A stretch of DNA of 64,000 bases, from NCBI GenBank assembly GCA_034086985.1, contig JAXDZG010000002.1, positions 62,001 to 126,000 on the forward strand, read 5' to 3'. Positions 1 to 9,439 of the stretch are shown piece by piece. Made by a program: the position numbers and the translations under genes. Source of the stretch: Phascolarctobacterium_A sp034086985 (lineage in GTDB: Bacteria; Bacillota; Negativicutes; Acidaminococcales; Acidaminococcaceae). The first letter of the stretch is position 1. Each line of letters starts with the position of its first letter. Below the pieces are notes generated by a model that ran no database searches, was not told the DNA's origin, and saw only the letters and a list, made by a program, of their open reading frames with translations.

Positions 1-2
1 CA

Positions 3-746
3 GTGATAAAAGTTATTAGGGGTATTATGCCAGATGCTGTTATACATTGTGCGGCATGGACAGCTGTAGATGATGCTGAGATTGATAAAAATAAGGATAA
101 GGTATTAGCTATAAATGCAGTTGGAACAAGTAATATTGCAAAAGCATGTGTCGCGGTTAGGGCTAAGCTTTTATATGTTAGTACGGACTATGTTTTTAAT
201 GGTACCGGTATAAAGCCATGGCAACCTTATGATACAACATGCCCTGTGAATTTTTACGGCAATAGTAAACTGAAGGCCGAAAAATTTATATCAGAATATA
301 TGACTCAATATTACATTGTCAGAACTGCATGGGCTTTTGGTGCCAATGGCAATAACTTTGTAAAAACTATGCTGAGTCTAGGGAAGAAGTATGACACTTT
401 GCGAGTTGTAGATGATCAGATAGGAACACCTACATATACATATGATTTAGCTAGATTATTAGTTGACATGATAGAAACGGATAAATATGGGATTTATCAT
501 GCAACAAATGAAGGTGGCTACATATCATGGGCTGACTTTGCAAAAGAGATATTTAAATTAGCAGGATACTCTACAAAGGTTGTACCAGTTTCAACTTTAG
601 AGTATGGGTTATCGAAGGCTAAAAGACCACTAAATAGTAGATTGGACAAAAGTTGTCTTTTAAAGAATGGATTCTGTCCATTACCTAGTTGGCAAAACGC
701 ATTAGCAAGATATATAAATGATTTGGAGTGTCACAATGTTATCTAA
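3..746 (+). CDS. rfbD: dTDP-4-dehydrorhamnose reductase, 5' truncated by window edge
   Basis: This is the C-terminal 247 residues of an RmlD-type short-chain dehydrogenase, which reduces dTDP-4-keto-rhamnose to dTDP-L-rhamnose in the cytoplasm. The N-terminal glycine-rich NAD(P) loop lies upstream of the window, so the first codon seen (GTG) is internal. Visible features are the strand/turn VSTDYVFNG and the catalytic Tyr/Lys motif in FYGNSKLKAE, followed by the C-terminal substrate-binding part (RPLNSRLD). Its stop overlaps the start of the next gene, consistent with one operon. rfbB, an earlier enzyme of the same pathway, lies at 9436, so dTDP-rhamnose genes flank the polysaccharide block. 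Confidence 0.88.
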   Translation: MIKVIRGIMPDAVIHCAAWTAVDDAEIDKNKDKVLAINAVGTSNIAKACVAVRAKLLYVSTDYVFNGTGIKPWQPYDTTCPVNFYGNSKLKAEKFISEYMTQYYIVRTAWAFGANGNNFVKTMLSLGKKYDTLRVVDDQIGTPTYTYDLARLLVDMIETDKYGIYHATNEGGYISWADFAKEIFKLAGYSTKVVPVSTLEYGLSKAKRPLNSRLDKSCLLKNGFCPLPSWQNALARYINDLECHNVI

Positions 747-1518
747 TATCAAAGGGTTTGGATTGTTTAAATACAAGTGGCTTTTACAGGAGTTAATAAC
801 TAGGGATTTAAAAATAAAGTATCGCAGATCAGTATTGGGATACTTTTGGAGTGTACTAAATCCGTTGCTAATGATGGCTGTATTGACGGTTGTATTCTCT
901 AGCTTTTTTCGTTTTGACATAAAAAACTATCCAGTATATTTATTAACAGGTCAATTGTTGTTTTCTTTTTTTTCTGAAGCAACGAATATGGCAATGAGTT
1001 CTATTTTGATGGGAGCTTCTTTAATTAAGAAGGTGTATTTACCTAAGTACATTTTTCCAGTATCAAGAGTGTTTTCTTGTTTTACGACTATGATATTTTC
1101 TCTGATAGCTTTGTGTATTGTAATGATTGTAACAGGAGCTGAGTTTTATTTAACTATTATATTGTTGCCGATAGTGCTAGCATACTTCTTGCTCTTTTCT
1201 ATAGGGATAAGTTTGGTATTATCTGTAATGGTAATTTTCTTTAGGGATGTTCAGTATTTGTATGGAGTGTTTTTGACTGCTTTGACATATTTAACTCCCA
1301 TATTCTATCCCTTATCTATCCTTCCTGAGACAGTAAAGACTTACATGGCCTTTAATCCTATGTATATTTATATAGAGCTTTTTAGAAAAATTATGATGTA
1401 TGGACAGTGGCCTACTGTTGAAGAACATGCTGTTTGTTTAATTATAGCGATTGTTTCTTTGGCAATAGGAGTTAATGTTTTTAACAAGCATCAGGATGAT
1501 TTTATTTTGTATATCTAG
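736..1518 (+). CDS. ABC-2 type polysaccharide export permease (Wzm/TagG-like)
   Basis: A 260-residue integral membrane protein of the ABC-2 family that exports a lipid-linked polysaccharide with the ATPase encoded next. The N-terminal stretch (RDLKIKYRRSVLGYFWSVLNP) is the usual cytoplasmic entry motif before about six hydrophobic helices. ATG 736 is preferred over an in-frame start at 718 because GGAGTG lies just upstream of it. The start overlaps the end of rfbD by 11 bases, so translation is probably coupled. The substrate, O-antigen or another rhamnose-containing glycan, is inferred from context. Confidence 0.85.
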   Translation: MLSNIKGFGLFKYKWLLQELITRDLKIKYRRSVLGYFWSVLNPLLMMAVLTVVFSSFFRFDIKNYPVYLLTGQLLFSFFSEATNMAMSSILMGASLIKKVYLPKYIFPVSRVFSCFTTMIFSLIALCIVMIVTGAEFYLTIILLPIVLAYFLLFSIGISLVLSVMVIFFRDVQYLYGVFLTALTYLTPIFYPLSILPETVKTYMAFNPMYIYIELFRKIMMYGQWPTVEEHAVCLIIAIVSLAIGVNVFNKHQDDFILYI

Positions 1519-1526
1519 AGGTAGAA

Positions 1527-2261
1527 ATGAAGAATGCGATAGAAGTTCACAATGTTTCTATGAGGTTTAATCTTGCCAGAGAAAGAGTCGATAATCTCAA
1601 AGAATGGGTTGTAAGAAAACTAAAATTTAAAGAATCTATAAGTGTAGACGAGTTCTGGGCGTTGCAGGATATTAGTCTGGAAATTCCTAAAGGAGATTCA
1701 TTTGCTATTATAGGATCCAATGGTAGTGGTAAAAGTACATTGCTAAAAATAATAAGTGGTATTTTAAAGCCTACTAAAGGCATTGTAAAAGTTGATGGCA
1801 GCATTGCACCATTAATTGAACTAGGGGCTGGATTTGATATAGAGTTGACTGGTCGAGAGAATATTTTTCTTAACGGAGCAGTTCTAGGTCATAGTAGACG
1901 CCTGATGGAGGAAAAATATGATGAAATCATAGACTTTAGTGAATTAAAGGCGTTTGAAGATGTCCCGGTTAAGAATTATTCTAGTGGTATGTTGGCAAGA
2001 TTAGGATTTTCCATTGCTACTATTGTTAAACCAGATATATTAATTGTTGATGAGATATTAGCGGTTGGGGATTATGCTTTCCAAGAAAAGTGCAGGAAGA
2101 GAATGGAAGAAATGATGAGTGGAGGTTCTACTGTGGTACTTGTTTCTCATTCGGATGAGGATATAAGACGAGTGTGCAAACATGCTACTTGGATAAACAA
2201 GGGGCATAATATGTATGTTGGAGATAGCAATATTGCATTAGAGAAATATCATAGTTTATAA
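1527..2261 (+). CDS. ABC transporter ATPase for polysaccharide export (Wzt/TagH-like)
   Basis: A 244-residue nucleotide-binding subunit that pairs with the preceding permease. Walker A is GSNGSGKST, the signature is YSSGMLARLGFSIA, and Walker B is DILIVDEILAVGD; the switch His follows in LVSHS. It ends soon after the nucleotide-binding domain and has no C-terminal carbohydrate-binding extension like those of O8/O9-type Wzt proteins. By analogy this suggests export that is not coupled to recognition of a chain-end modification. It starts 8 bases after the permease stop. Confidence 0.87.
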   Translation: MKNAIEVHNVSMRFNLARERVDNLKEWVVRKLKFKESISVDEFWALQDISLEIPKGDSFAIIGSNGSGKSTLLKIISGILKPTKGIVKVDGSIAPLIELGAGFDIELTGRENIFLNGAVLGHSRRLMEEKYDEIIDFSELKAFEDVPVKNYSSGMLARLGFSIATIVKPDILIVDEILAVGDYAFQEKCRKRMEEMMSGGSTVVLVSHSDEDIRRVCKHATWINKGHNMYVGDSNIALEKYHSL

Positions 2262-2276
2262 AATGAGGTGAGTTTA

Positions 2277-3107
2277 GTGAGCAAGGTCTTGGTAACGGGT
2301 GCAAATGGATACATAGGCAGACATGTAGTAAAAAGATTGTGTGATTTAGGTCATAGTGTTATTGCAGCAGATTTTAAGTTTACAGACTTGGATGAGCGAG
2401 CCATTACATGTAAAGTCCCTATTTTTAGTGGTGATGAAGATATATATGAACAACTCGGAAGTCCGGAGGTATGTATCCATTTAGCTTGGCGGGATGGTTT
2501 TGTTCACAACTCAAATAATCATATGGGTGATTTGTCACATCATGTTACGTTCCTTCGTAATATGATGGAGGGAGGACTTAAATCCTTGGCAGTCATGGGA
2601 ACTATGCATGAGATTGGATATTGGGAAGGGCCAATAGATGAAAATACTCCTTGTAAGCCTTTATCTCAATACGGAATTGCAAAAAATGCCTTAAGAGAAA
2701 GCATTGTATTATTAGCAGATGAAAAGAATTGTATTCTTCATTGGTTGAGGGCCTATTATATTACTGGTGATGATCTAAAGGCATCTAGTATATTCTCGAA
2801 GATAACTAGAGCTGCACAAGAAGGATTAAAAGAGTTTCCATTTACATCTGGAAAGAATAGATACGATTTTATTGATGTAGAAGACCTAGCTAGGATGATC
2901 GTTGCTGCAAGTTTACAGGACCAGATAAATGGCATTATTAACGTATGTAGCGGGAATCCTATTTCGTTGGCTGAAAAAGTAGAAGGGTTTATTGCTGAAC
3001 ATGACTATGACATCAAGTTAGTTTATGGAGCATATCCTGACAGGCCGTATGATAGTCCTTGTGTATGGGGAGATAATTCAAAAATAAGAGCAATACTGGA
3101 AGGGTGA
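2277..3107 (+). CDS. NAD-dependent epimerase/dehydratase
   Basis: An extended short-chain dehydrogenase of about 276 residues with the N-terminal Rossmann motif VTGANGYIGRHVV and the catalytic pair in QYGIAKNALRE (Tyr/Lys). It probably modifies a nucleotide sugar for the neighbouring glycan pathway; the exact sugar cannot be read from the sequence. GTG 2277 is chosen over the in-frame GTG 2268 because GAGG at 2265-2268 is correctly spaced only from 2277. It is in tight operon spacing with its neighbours and shares their AT-rich composition. Confidence 0.75.
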   Translation: MSKVLVTGANGYIGRHVVKRLCDLGHSVIAADFKFTDLDERAITCKVPIFSGDEDIYEQLGSPEVCIHLAWRDGFVHNSNNHMGDLSHHVTFLRNMMEGGLKSLAVMGTMHEIGYWEGPIDENTPCKPLSQYGIAKNALRESIVLLADEKNCILHWLRAYYITGDDLKASSIFSKITRAAQEGLKEFPFTSGKNRYDFIDVEDLARMIVAASLQDQINGIINVCSGNPISLAEKVEGFIAEHDYDIKLVYGAYPDRPYDSPCVWGDNSKIRAILEG

Positions 3108-3114
3108 CTTTATT

Positions 3115-4329
3115 TTGGAGCCGATTACTCAAAAAGCATACAGGGTTTTAGTAAAGAAACAAAGTAAATATTATTATTTCTTTAAATATTATTTATTAAA
3201 CAAAGTGAGAATAAATAAATATAATGCAAAAAGAGTAATAATGTTTAGGCTTGATCTAATGGGAGATTGTACTATGTTTACAAGCTCTGCTATAGCTATA
3301 CGGAATATGTATAAAGACAGGCCTATGACAATTGTATGTTTATCTGCATGCAAAGCTGTTTTTGAAAGATTAAATATCTTTGACGAAATTATTACAGTTG
3401 ATTTTAGACCAGAGGCTATTAATTTTTCTTCTTTGGAGAAAGTTATTTGCAAGATTAGAGAAAAGGAGTATGATTTATTACTTCAACCTCAGCTATCCAA
3501 ATTTCCTTTAGCAGACATTCTAGCTATAGCCACAAAGTGTAATACTAGAATATCGATCGATACAAAGCCTGACAATAGTTCATGCAAATGGATAAAAATT
3601 GCTAATAGGATTTATGATATATTAATAGATTATACAAAAGATAAAGTTGTTAGCGAATTTCAATATTATGGTGAGTTTATTAGAGGATTAGGGTTTACTG
3701 ATTATAGGACGAGTAGGCCCTTTTTGCCGTATAATGGACAAAACTTCCTTAAGGAAAAGTATTATGTGCTATATCCTTGTGGTTCAGTAAATTGGAAATG
3801 GTGGCCTGCCGAGAATTATGCTATGGTAGCAGATTATATATATAATAAGACAGGGTATAAGGGAGTGATACTCGGAGTAGAATCAGAAAAGCAGGTGGCT
3901 TTAAAGATAATTAATAGTTCTGTGTGCAAAACAGCTGGACTATTAGATTTTAGTGGAAAAACTACGGTAAATGATGTAGTAGATTTAATTGGCAATGCTG
4001 AATTTGTGATTTCTAATGACACAAGCGGTGTGCATATTGCATCTGCCACTAATACACCATCTATTGCTTTGATAGGCGGAGGACATTTCGGGAGATTCCT
4101 GCCTTATGGATTAGAAAATGTAAAGCCAAGTGATAATTTGCCATTTGTTGCATATGAAAAAATGGAATGTTTCAATTGTGATTGGCATTGGCATATAATC
4201 AACAAAAGAAATCGTAACTGCCTTGATAACATATTACAAGGGAATGTGATTCCTTGTATAGCCAATATAGGGGTTGAAAAGGTAAAATGCCTCGTAGATA
4301 AGATTCTTCAGAAAGGCAAGCATAAGTAA
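3115..4329 (+). CDS. Glycosyltransferase family 9 (heptosyltransferase-like) protein
   Basis: A 404-residue protein with the GT9 hallmark near the C-terminus, SNDTSGVHIASATNTPSIAL, where the acceptor loop and ADP-heptose-type donor site lie. The N-terminal half has the expected first Rossmann fold (VIMFRLDLMGDCTMFTS, resembling the usual LGD start). It probably adds a sugar to a lipid-A core or O-chain at the cytoplasmic face. The start codon is TTG at 3115, with GGGTGA upstream. A Cys-rich stretch (ECFNCDW...) near residue 345 is not part of the minimal fold. Confidence 0.72.
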   Translation: MEPITQKAYRVLVKKQSKYYYFFKYYLLNKVRINKYNAKRVIMFRLDLMGDCTMFTSSAIAIRNMYKDRPMTIVCLSACKAVFERLNIFDEIITVDFRPEAINFSSLEKVICKIREKEYDLLLQPQLSKFPLADILAIATKCNTRISIDTKPDNSSCKWIKIANRIYDILIDYTKDKVVSEFQYYGEFIRGLGFTDYRTSRPFLPYNGQNFLKEKYYVLYPCGSVNWKWWPAENYAMVADYIYNKTGYKGVILGVESEKQVALKIINSSVCKTAGLLDFSGKTTVNDVVDLIGNAEFVISNDTSGVHIASATNTPSIALIGGGHFGRFLPYGLENVKPSDNLPFVAYEKMECFNCDWHWHIINKRNRNCLDNILQGNVIPCIANIGVEKVKCLVDKILQKGKHK

Positions 4330-4330
4330 A

Positions 4331-6268
4331 ATGATAGAAAGAAATTACAAAAGACTATGCATATACTTTATTTATGATAAGAATGGAATAATTGATGATT
4401 ACATAGTATATCAATTAAAAGAGTTAAGGAAAGATGTGGATTTTATTTTTTGTGTTGTAAATGGGGAACTTACTGATATTAGTGAAAGTAAAATCAAAGG
4501 TATTGTTGATTGTGTCTATAAAAGGGAAAATGTAGGAAATGATATCGGTGCATACAAAGCAGCCATAGAAAAATTACGATGGGAAAACATCAGAGAATAT
4601 GATGAATTAGTAATAATGAATTTTACATGTTTTGGGCCAATTTATCCATTTAGAGAAGTATTTGAATGGTCTGAAAATCAGGATGTAGATTTTTGGGGTT
4701 TAACCTTGGATGAAAAAAGCGATTGGCTTGAGAGCAAGAAATACTTACATTATAATAAATCTCGTATTCATTATCAATCTAATTTTCTCGTTCTGAGGAG
4801 GAGATTGTTAGAGTCTAAATTGATAGAAGACTTTTTTTATGATATTCCAAAAGACTCAAAGTATATCGAATCAGGATGTTTTTATGAGTACGCTTTTCCT
4901 GGCTTTTTTGAAGAGCATGGATATAAAGGAGCTGTTTATTGTAACGAGAAAGATGATTTAAACTATCCGTTACTTTATAATCCTGTGAAATTAATGAGAA
5001 AGTATAGGATGCCATTAGTGAAAAAGCGTAGCTTCTTTCATCATTATACAGATTTTTTGAATAATTCTGGCGGCGAGCCTACTGCTAATCTTATAGATTT
5101 CATAAAAGATAACACTAATTACGATATGGGCCTGATTTGGCAATCTATTTTAAGAACATGTTCATTATCAGATGTGGTTAGGGTAGCTCAGTTAAATAGA
5201 GTGATTACTAGCAAATTTCTAGTAAGTGATAAGAGTTTCAATAGTAAAGTTGGAATTATTTTTCATACATATTATGAGAACTTATTTGAAGAAGATAGCG
5301 ATTATTTGGTTAATCTTCCAGAGAATATAGATCTGCTGATAACTACAGATACTGTATCCAAAAAGGAGACAATAGAGAATATACTATCTTCGAAGGATAT
5401 CAATGGTTCAGTAAAAGTTGTAACTAATAGAGGTAGAGATGTATCTGCACTATTAGTTGGATGTTATGATTTTGTAATGAATCATGATTTAATATGCTTC
5501 GTACATGATAAAAAAACACCTCAATTGAAACCCTATAGTGCTGGTAGATCTTGGGCTTATAAATTAAAAGAGAATACTATTGGTAATAGGTTGTTCATAC
5601 AAAACGTAGTTTCGCTTTTTGAGAATGAACCTAATTTAGGTATTGCATTTCCATCGTATCCAAATCATAATGTGTTCTCAACAGTTGTTGGAACAGGTTG
5701 GACAGGTAATTTTGATTCTACTAAGAATTTACTCGATAAATTCGGAGTAAAAGTCAAGATTAATGAGCGTACATTATGTGTTGCGCCTCTAGGTACATGC
5801 TTCTGGTTTAGGACTGATGCGTTAAAAAAAGTGTTTAATGGAGTGGGCGGACAAAAGTGGAGTTATGATGATTTTCCAGCCGAGCCCAACAAAGTCGATA
5901 ATACTATACTTCATGCAATAGAGCGATCGTTAGCTTATTTTGCTCAGGATGCAGGGTTTTATCCAGTATATTTATATAATGATAAATATACTGAGATAGA
6001 ATTAACTAACTTGGAGTTTAATAAGACTGGCTCTACAGAGATGAGGGCATGGGTTGACAAATTAGCAATGGATGCAATAGGTGTGGACAGCACTTGTCAA
6101 ACAAATGAAGAAGTATTGAACAGATATGAAGGAAAAATCAACTATGGCATTAGACAAAGTCTTTTGCATTTAGCCTTTGCCGTTAGGTGTAAATATCCTA
6201 CGTTTTGGAGTATATTATTACCAATAAGAAGAATTGGACAAAAATTATTAAAAATAAAAACAAAATAA
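4331..6268 (+). CDS. Rhamnan synthesis F (RgpF-like) glycosyltransferase
   Basis: A 645-residue protein matching the rhamnan synthesis F family (PF05045-like). Recognisable pieces are YDKNGIIDDYI near the N-terminus, KRENVGNDIGAYKAA, and a second half with TNRGRDVSALLVGCYDF, CFVHDKKTPQ and LGTCFWFRTDAL. The family builds rhamnose-containing surface glycans, fitting the rfbD/rfbB genes that flank this block. It begins one base after the preceding stop. The two halves look like repeats of the same module, as is common in this family. Linkage specificity cannot be inferred. Confidence 0.75.
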   Translation: MIERNYKRLCIYFIYDKNGIIDDYIVYQLKELRKDVDFIFCVVNGELTDISESKIKGIVDCVYKRENVGNDIGAYKAAIEKLRWENIREYDELVIMNFTCFGPIYPFREVFEWSENQDVDFWGLTLDEKSDWLESKKYLHYNKSRIHYQSNFLVLRRRLLESKLIEDFFYDIPKDSKYIESGCFYEYAFPGFFEEHGYKGAVYCNEKDDLNYPLLYNPVKLMRKYRMPLVKKRSFFHHYTDFLNNSGGEPTANLIDFIKDNTNYDMGLIWQSILRTCSLSDVVRVAQLNRVITSKFLVSDKSFNSKVGIIFHTYYENLFEEDSDYLVNLPENIDLLITTDTVSKKETIENILSSKDINGSVKVVTNRGRDVSALLVGCYDFVMNHDLICFVHDKKTPQLKPYSAGRSWAYKLKENTIGNRLFIQNVVSLFENEPNLGIAFPSYPNHNVFSTVVGTGWTGNFDSTKNLLDKFGVKVKINERTLCVAPLGTCFWFRTDALKKVFNGVGGQKWSYDDFPAEPNKVDNTILHAIERSLAYFAQDAGFYPVYLYNDKYTEIELTNLEFNKTGSTEMRAWVDKLAMDAIGVDSTCQTNEEVLNRYEGKINYGIRQSLLHLAFAVRCKYPTFWSILLPIRRIGQKLLKIKTK

Positions 6269-6306
6269 AATATTCTAATTTATTATGTAAATGGAGGATA
6301 AATACA

Positions 6307-7353
6307 ATGCGGGGGGGAAAAAGGCTTTTAGAACTAGAAGTAATAAGAATATTTGCTTGCCTCTGTATTTTGATAATACATTTTAATGCGCAAGTATCTG
6401 GATGGAGTCAGTTCGGAAGGTTTGAATATCCTAATCATTTAATCCCAAACTTTTATTTTGATGTTTATTTGGGTGAGATAGGTGTGGGTTTGTTCTTTAT
6501 TCTATCTGGTGCCGGCCTATACAATGGATACAATTTTAATATTTTAACAATGGGTAGCATAAAATCTTTTTATGTAAAAAGAGCTAAATCTTTATATCCA
6601 TATTTTTGGGTGGCATATATATTTGCAAGTTTTGCAAGTTTCTTGTGGTACAAAGGGATGAGCATGAGTAAGCCAATTGTTATTGTAACGAGCATTCTGG
6701 GAATAGATGGATATATGGGGATGTTGTTTAACAGATATAGCGGCTTCTATCAAGTAGGGGAATGGTTTTTAGGATGTATAATAATCATATACCTATTTTA
6801 TCCTTTTTTGTCATTTTCCTTAAATAAAGCTCCTATCATAACATGTTTGGCGGTTGTATTACTGTATTTTTCTTTTATAGGCAAATGGCAATACCATTGG
6901 TTTTTCTTTCAGTTTCCTTATATTCTGTTCGGATATTTTTATATGAAATGGTTTCGGCATAGAAATAGTATAGAGTTAATACTTGGAGCATTTATGTTAT
7001 CTTTACTTAGGATAGCATTTGGTCCTTCAATGCACTATTACTCGAAATCTATTGTAACATGTATTGTGTTGTTTATATTGATTACATCCATATATAATGC
7101 CTTGGATGCAAAATACAATATTACTAACTCTCCAAAAATATCAATATTCATTCAAAAAGTTGCTATTATGACGTATCCTGCTTTTTTAATACATCATAAA
7201 CTGATTACAATGATGGCTCCGATGTTTAATTTACAAGTTTTTCCATACAGATATACAGTAATGTTGTTTTTGGTATATATTTCTATTGTTAGTTATCTAG
7301 CCTTTAATCTATATGGATTTACAAATACTATTGTGAAAAAAATAACGATTTAG
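6307..7353 (+). CDS. Membrane acyltransferase (acyltransferase 3 family)
   Basis: A 348-residue polytopic membrane protein of the acyltransferase-3 (OafA/NRG-4-type) family. The start RLLELEVIRIFACLCILIIHF carries the family's arginine and the catalytic-type His in the first helix, and GEIGVGLFFILSGAGL is the second motif. It probably O-acetylates a surface sugar. ATG 6307 is chosen because GGAGG lies at 6294-6298; a longer in-frame reading from 6205 would overlap the preceding gene. Codons 2-4 contain a run of seven G followed by five A. Confidence 0.78.
   Translation: MRGGKRLLELEVIRIFACLCILIIHFNAQVSGWSQFGRFEYPNHLIPNFYFDVYLGEIGVGLFFILSGAGLYNGYNFNILTMGSIKSFYVKRAKSLYPYFWVAYIFASFASFLWYKGMSMSKPIVIVTSILGIDGYMGMLFNRYSGFYQVGEWFLGCIIIIYLFYPFLSFSLNKAPIITCLAVVLLYFSFIGKWQYHWFFFQFPYILFGYFYMKWFRHRNSIELILGAFMLSLLRIAFGPSMHYYSKSIVTCIVLFILITSIYNALDAKYNITNSPKISIFIQKVAIMTYPAFLIHHKLITMMAPMFNLQVFPYRYTVMLFLVYISIVSYLAFNLYGFTNTIVKKITI
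6311..6322 (+). repeat. G7A5 homopolymer tract at acyltransferase start
   Basis: Seven G are followed by five A immediately after the start codon of the acyltransferase (6307). A one-base slip here would frameshift the protein from codon 4. Such tracts act as phase-variation switches in surface-antigen genes of other bacteria; seven G is at the low end of what is normally slippery. Confidence 0.5.
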
Positions 7354-7395
7354 CAAATGTTGCCCTATTCATATTGTTAACCAAGGAGGTTTATC

Positions 7396-7959
7396 ATGGA
7401 AAATATTATTAAACAACGCTTCTCGGACCACCTGGAGGTGGCTCAAGCGGTAATGAATAGTGAGATTTTGGGCCAGATTGAGACCGTTGCTACAGCTATC
7501 AAAAAAGCCTTGGCTGAGGGTCACAAAGTCCTCTTTTGTGGTAACGGCGGCAGTGCGGCGGATAGCCAGCATTTGGCTGCGGAATTCGTAGGTCGTTTTC
7601 AAAAGGAGCGCTGCGGCCTGCCTGCGATTGCACTTACGGTTGACACTTCTATTTTGACTGCTGTGGGCAATGACTACGGCTTCGACAAGGTTTTTGTGCG
7701 CCAGGTGGAAGCGTTGGCGCAACCAGGTGATGTTTTAGTGGGTATTTCCACCAGCGGCAACAGCCCCAATGTGGTAGCAGCTATTGAACTGGCTAAGACC
7801 AAGGGGATGTACTGCGTAGGCATGACCGCAGCTGGTGGCGGTAAAATGGCTTCCTTATGCGATGCATGCATTGCTGTGCCGGCCAAGATTACGGCCCGCG
7901 CTCAGGAGATGCATATTTTGATAGGCCACATTTTATGTGAGCTAGTGGATGGTGAATAA
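7396..7959 (+). CDS. gmhA: Sedoheptulose-7-phosphate isomerase
   Basis: A 187-residue SIS-domain enzyme that converts sedoheptulose-7-phosphate to D-glycero-D-manno-heptose-7-phosphate, the first step of ADP-heptose synthesis for LPS inner core. The phosphate-binding motif GNGGSAADSQHLAAEFVGRF and STSGNSPNVV are clear, and the length is typical. AAGGAGG lies just upstream of the ATG. It opens the gmhA-hldE-rfbB operon and is the first gene after the abrupt change from AT-rich to higher-GC sequence. It implies an outer membrane, unusual among Firmicutes. Confidence 0.94.
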   Translation: MENIIKQRFSDHLEVAQAVMNSEILGQIETVATAIKKALAEGHKVLFCGNGGSAADSQHLAAEFVGRFQKERCGLPAIALTVDTSILTAVGNDYGFDKVFVRQVEALAQPGDVLVGISTSGNSPNVVAAIELAKTKGMYCVGMTAAGGGKMASLCDACIAVPAKITARAQEMHILIGHILCELVDGE

Positions 7960-9439
7960 TTTGGGCTCAGCTGTAATAACCTTTTTAGCAGAGCAAATTA
8001 AAAATGTGCGCATTGCCGTGCTTGGTGATGTGATGCTGGATAGATATTTCCATGGCGAGGTAAAGCGCATCTCCCCGGAGGCGCCGGTGCCGGTGACGAA
8101 AATTAATCGCATTAAGTCGGTGCTGGGCGGTGCTGCCAATGTGGCAGCAAATCTGGCTCATTTGGAATGCCAGGTTTTCATGGGCGGTGTGACCGGTGAT
8201 GATGAAAACCGTGTGCTCTTAGAAAAGCTCATGGATGCGGCTGGCATTAACCACAGTGGCTTGGTAAAAAGCGCTCGTCGTAAAACTATTACGAAGCTGC
8301 GCGTGCTAGGCGGTAATCAGCAAATGCTGCGTCTTGATTTCGAGGAAACCGGCGATTTATATCCTGAAGAAATTGTGGAGCTGCGCCAATGGCTGGCTAC
8401 TCTTTTGGATCAGGGCTTGGATGGCATTATCGTCTCCGACTACGCTAAGGGCGTGTGCTCCGACGTTTTTTGCCAATGGGTGATTAATCAGGCCCATGCG
8501 TATAATATCCCTGTCCTCATCGATCCCAAGGGCGCGGACTGGACTAAGTATCGTGGCTGCGATTTTATCACTCCCAATTTGAAGGAAATGTGCGAGGCAG
8601 CTGGCTGCACTCGCGATAATGAGGATGGCGCGGTAGTGGAAATGGCCCGCGCTGCCAAGGATAAATACCACATTAAAAATGTGGTGGTTACCCGCAGCGA
8701 GCGGGGCATGTCCCTCGTCAACGACAGCGAGGTGCTGCACAGTCCGGCCACAGCCATCGAGGTTTTTGATGTGTCGGGCGCAGGCGATACGGTGGCAGCT
8801 ACGCTGCTGGCCGGCGTGGCCGGCAAGCTGGAGCTGGCGGACGCCATCTACATGGCCAACCGAGCCGCCGGCATCGTGGTGGCGAAGGTTGGCACCTATC
8901 CCGTGCATCGGGACGAGCTGCTGAAGGATTTGCTCACCGAGGAGCGCAAGCAGGGCCGTGGCTATAGAACACTGAGCTGGCAGGAAATCGCTTCCTTAGC
9001 CGCAACATGGAAGGCCTGCGGTGAGAAAATCGTCTTTACTAATGGTTGCTTTGATATCCTTCATGTGGGTCATGTAACCTATTTGGAGAAGGCCCGTAAC
9101 TTAGGCAAGCACTTGATTGTGGGCCTGAACACGGATGCTTCCGTGCGTCGTCTGAAGGGCGAAACCCGTCCGCTAGTGCACGAGATGGACAGAGCAAGAG
9201 TGCTGGCAGCCTTGGCTTGCGTGGATGCGGTGGTGCTGTTTGACCAAGATACGCCTACAGAATTAATCGAAAAAATTCGCCCCGATATTCTGGTCAAGGG
9301 CGGGGATTATCGTCCCGATCAGGTGGCAGGCCGTGAATATGCGGGCGAGGTACGCATTATAGAGTTTGAAGATGGTTATTCCACCACTGGAGTAGTAGAA
9401 AAGATTGCCAACATGGTGAAGCGAGGAGATATATTATGA
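7949..9439 (+). CDS. hldE: Bifunctional heptose-7-phosphate kinase / heptose-1-phosphate adenylyltransferase
   Basis: A 496-residue fusion. Residues about 15-330 form a PfkB-type sugar kinase (GGAANVAANLA near the N-terminus and catalytic DVSGAGDTVAATL). Residues about 350-496 form a nucleotidyltransferase with FTNGCFDILHVGHV (the HxGH site). It phosphorylates heptose-7-phosphate at C1 and, after removal of the C7 phosphate, adenylates it to ADP-heptose. The start overlaps gmhA by 11 bases and the end overlaps rfbB by 4, so the three are tightly coupled. gmhB, the intervening phosphatase, is not in the window. Confidence 0.94.
   Translation: MVNNLGSAVITFLAEQIKNVRIAVLGDVMLDRYFHGEVKRISPEAPVPVTKINRIKSVLGGAANVAANLAHLECQVFMGGVTGDDENRVLLEKLMDAAGINHSGLVKSARRKTITKLRVLGGNQQMLRLDFEETGDLYPEEIVELRQWLATLLDQGLDGIIVSDYAKGVCSDVFCQWVINQAHAYNIPVLIDPKGADWTKYRGCDFITPNLKEMCEAAGCTRDNEDGAVVEMARAAKDKYHIKNVVVTRSERGMSLVNDSEVLHSPATAIEVFDVSGAGDTVAATLLAGVAGKLELADAIYMANRAAGIVVAKVGTYPVHRDELLKDLLTEERKQGRGYRTLSWQEIASLAATWKACGEKIVFTNGCFDILHVGHVTYLEKARNLGKHLIVGLNTDASVRRLKGETRPLVHEMDRARVLAALACVDAVVLFDQDTPTELIEKIRPDILVKGGDYRPDQVAGREYAGEVRIIEFEDGYSTTGVVEKIANMVKRGDIL

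Noticed and set aside
8357..8908. 183-codon frame on the minus strand
   Set aside because: Shadow of the hldE kinase domain.
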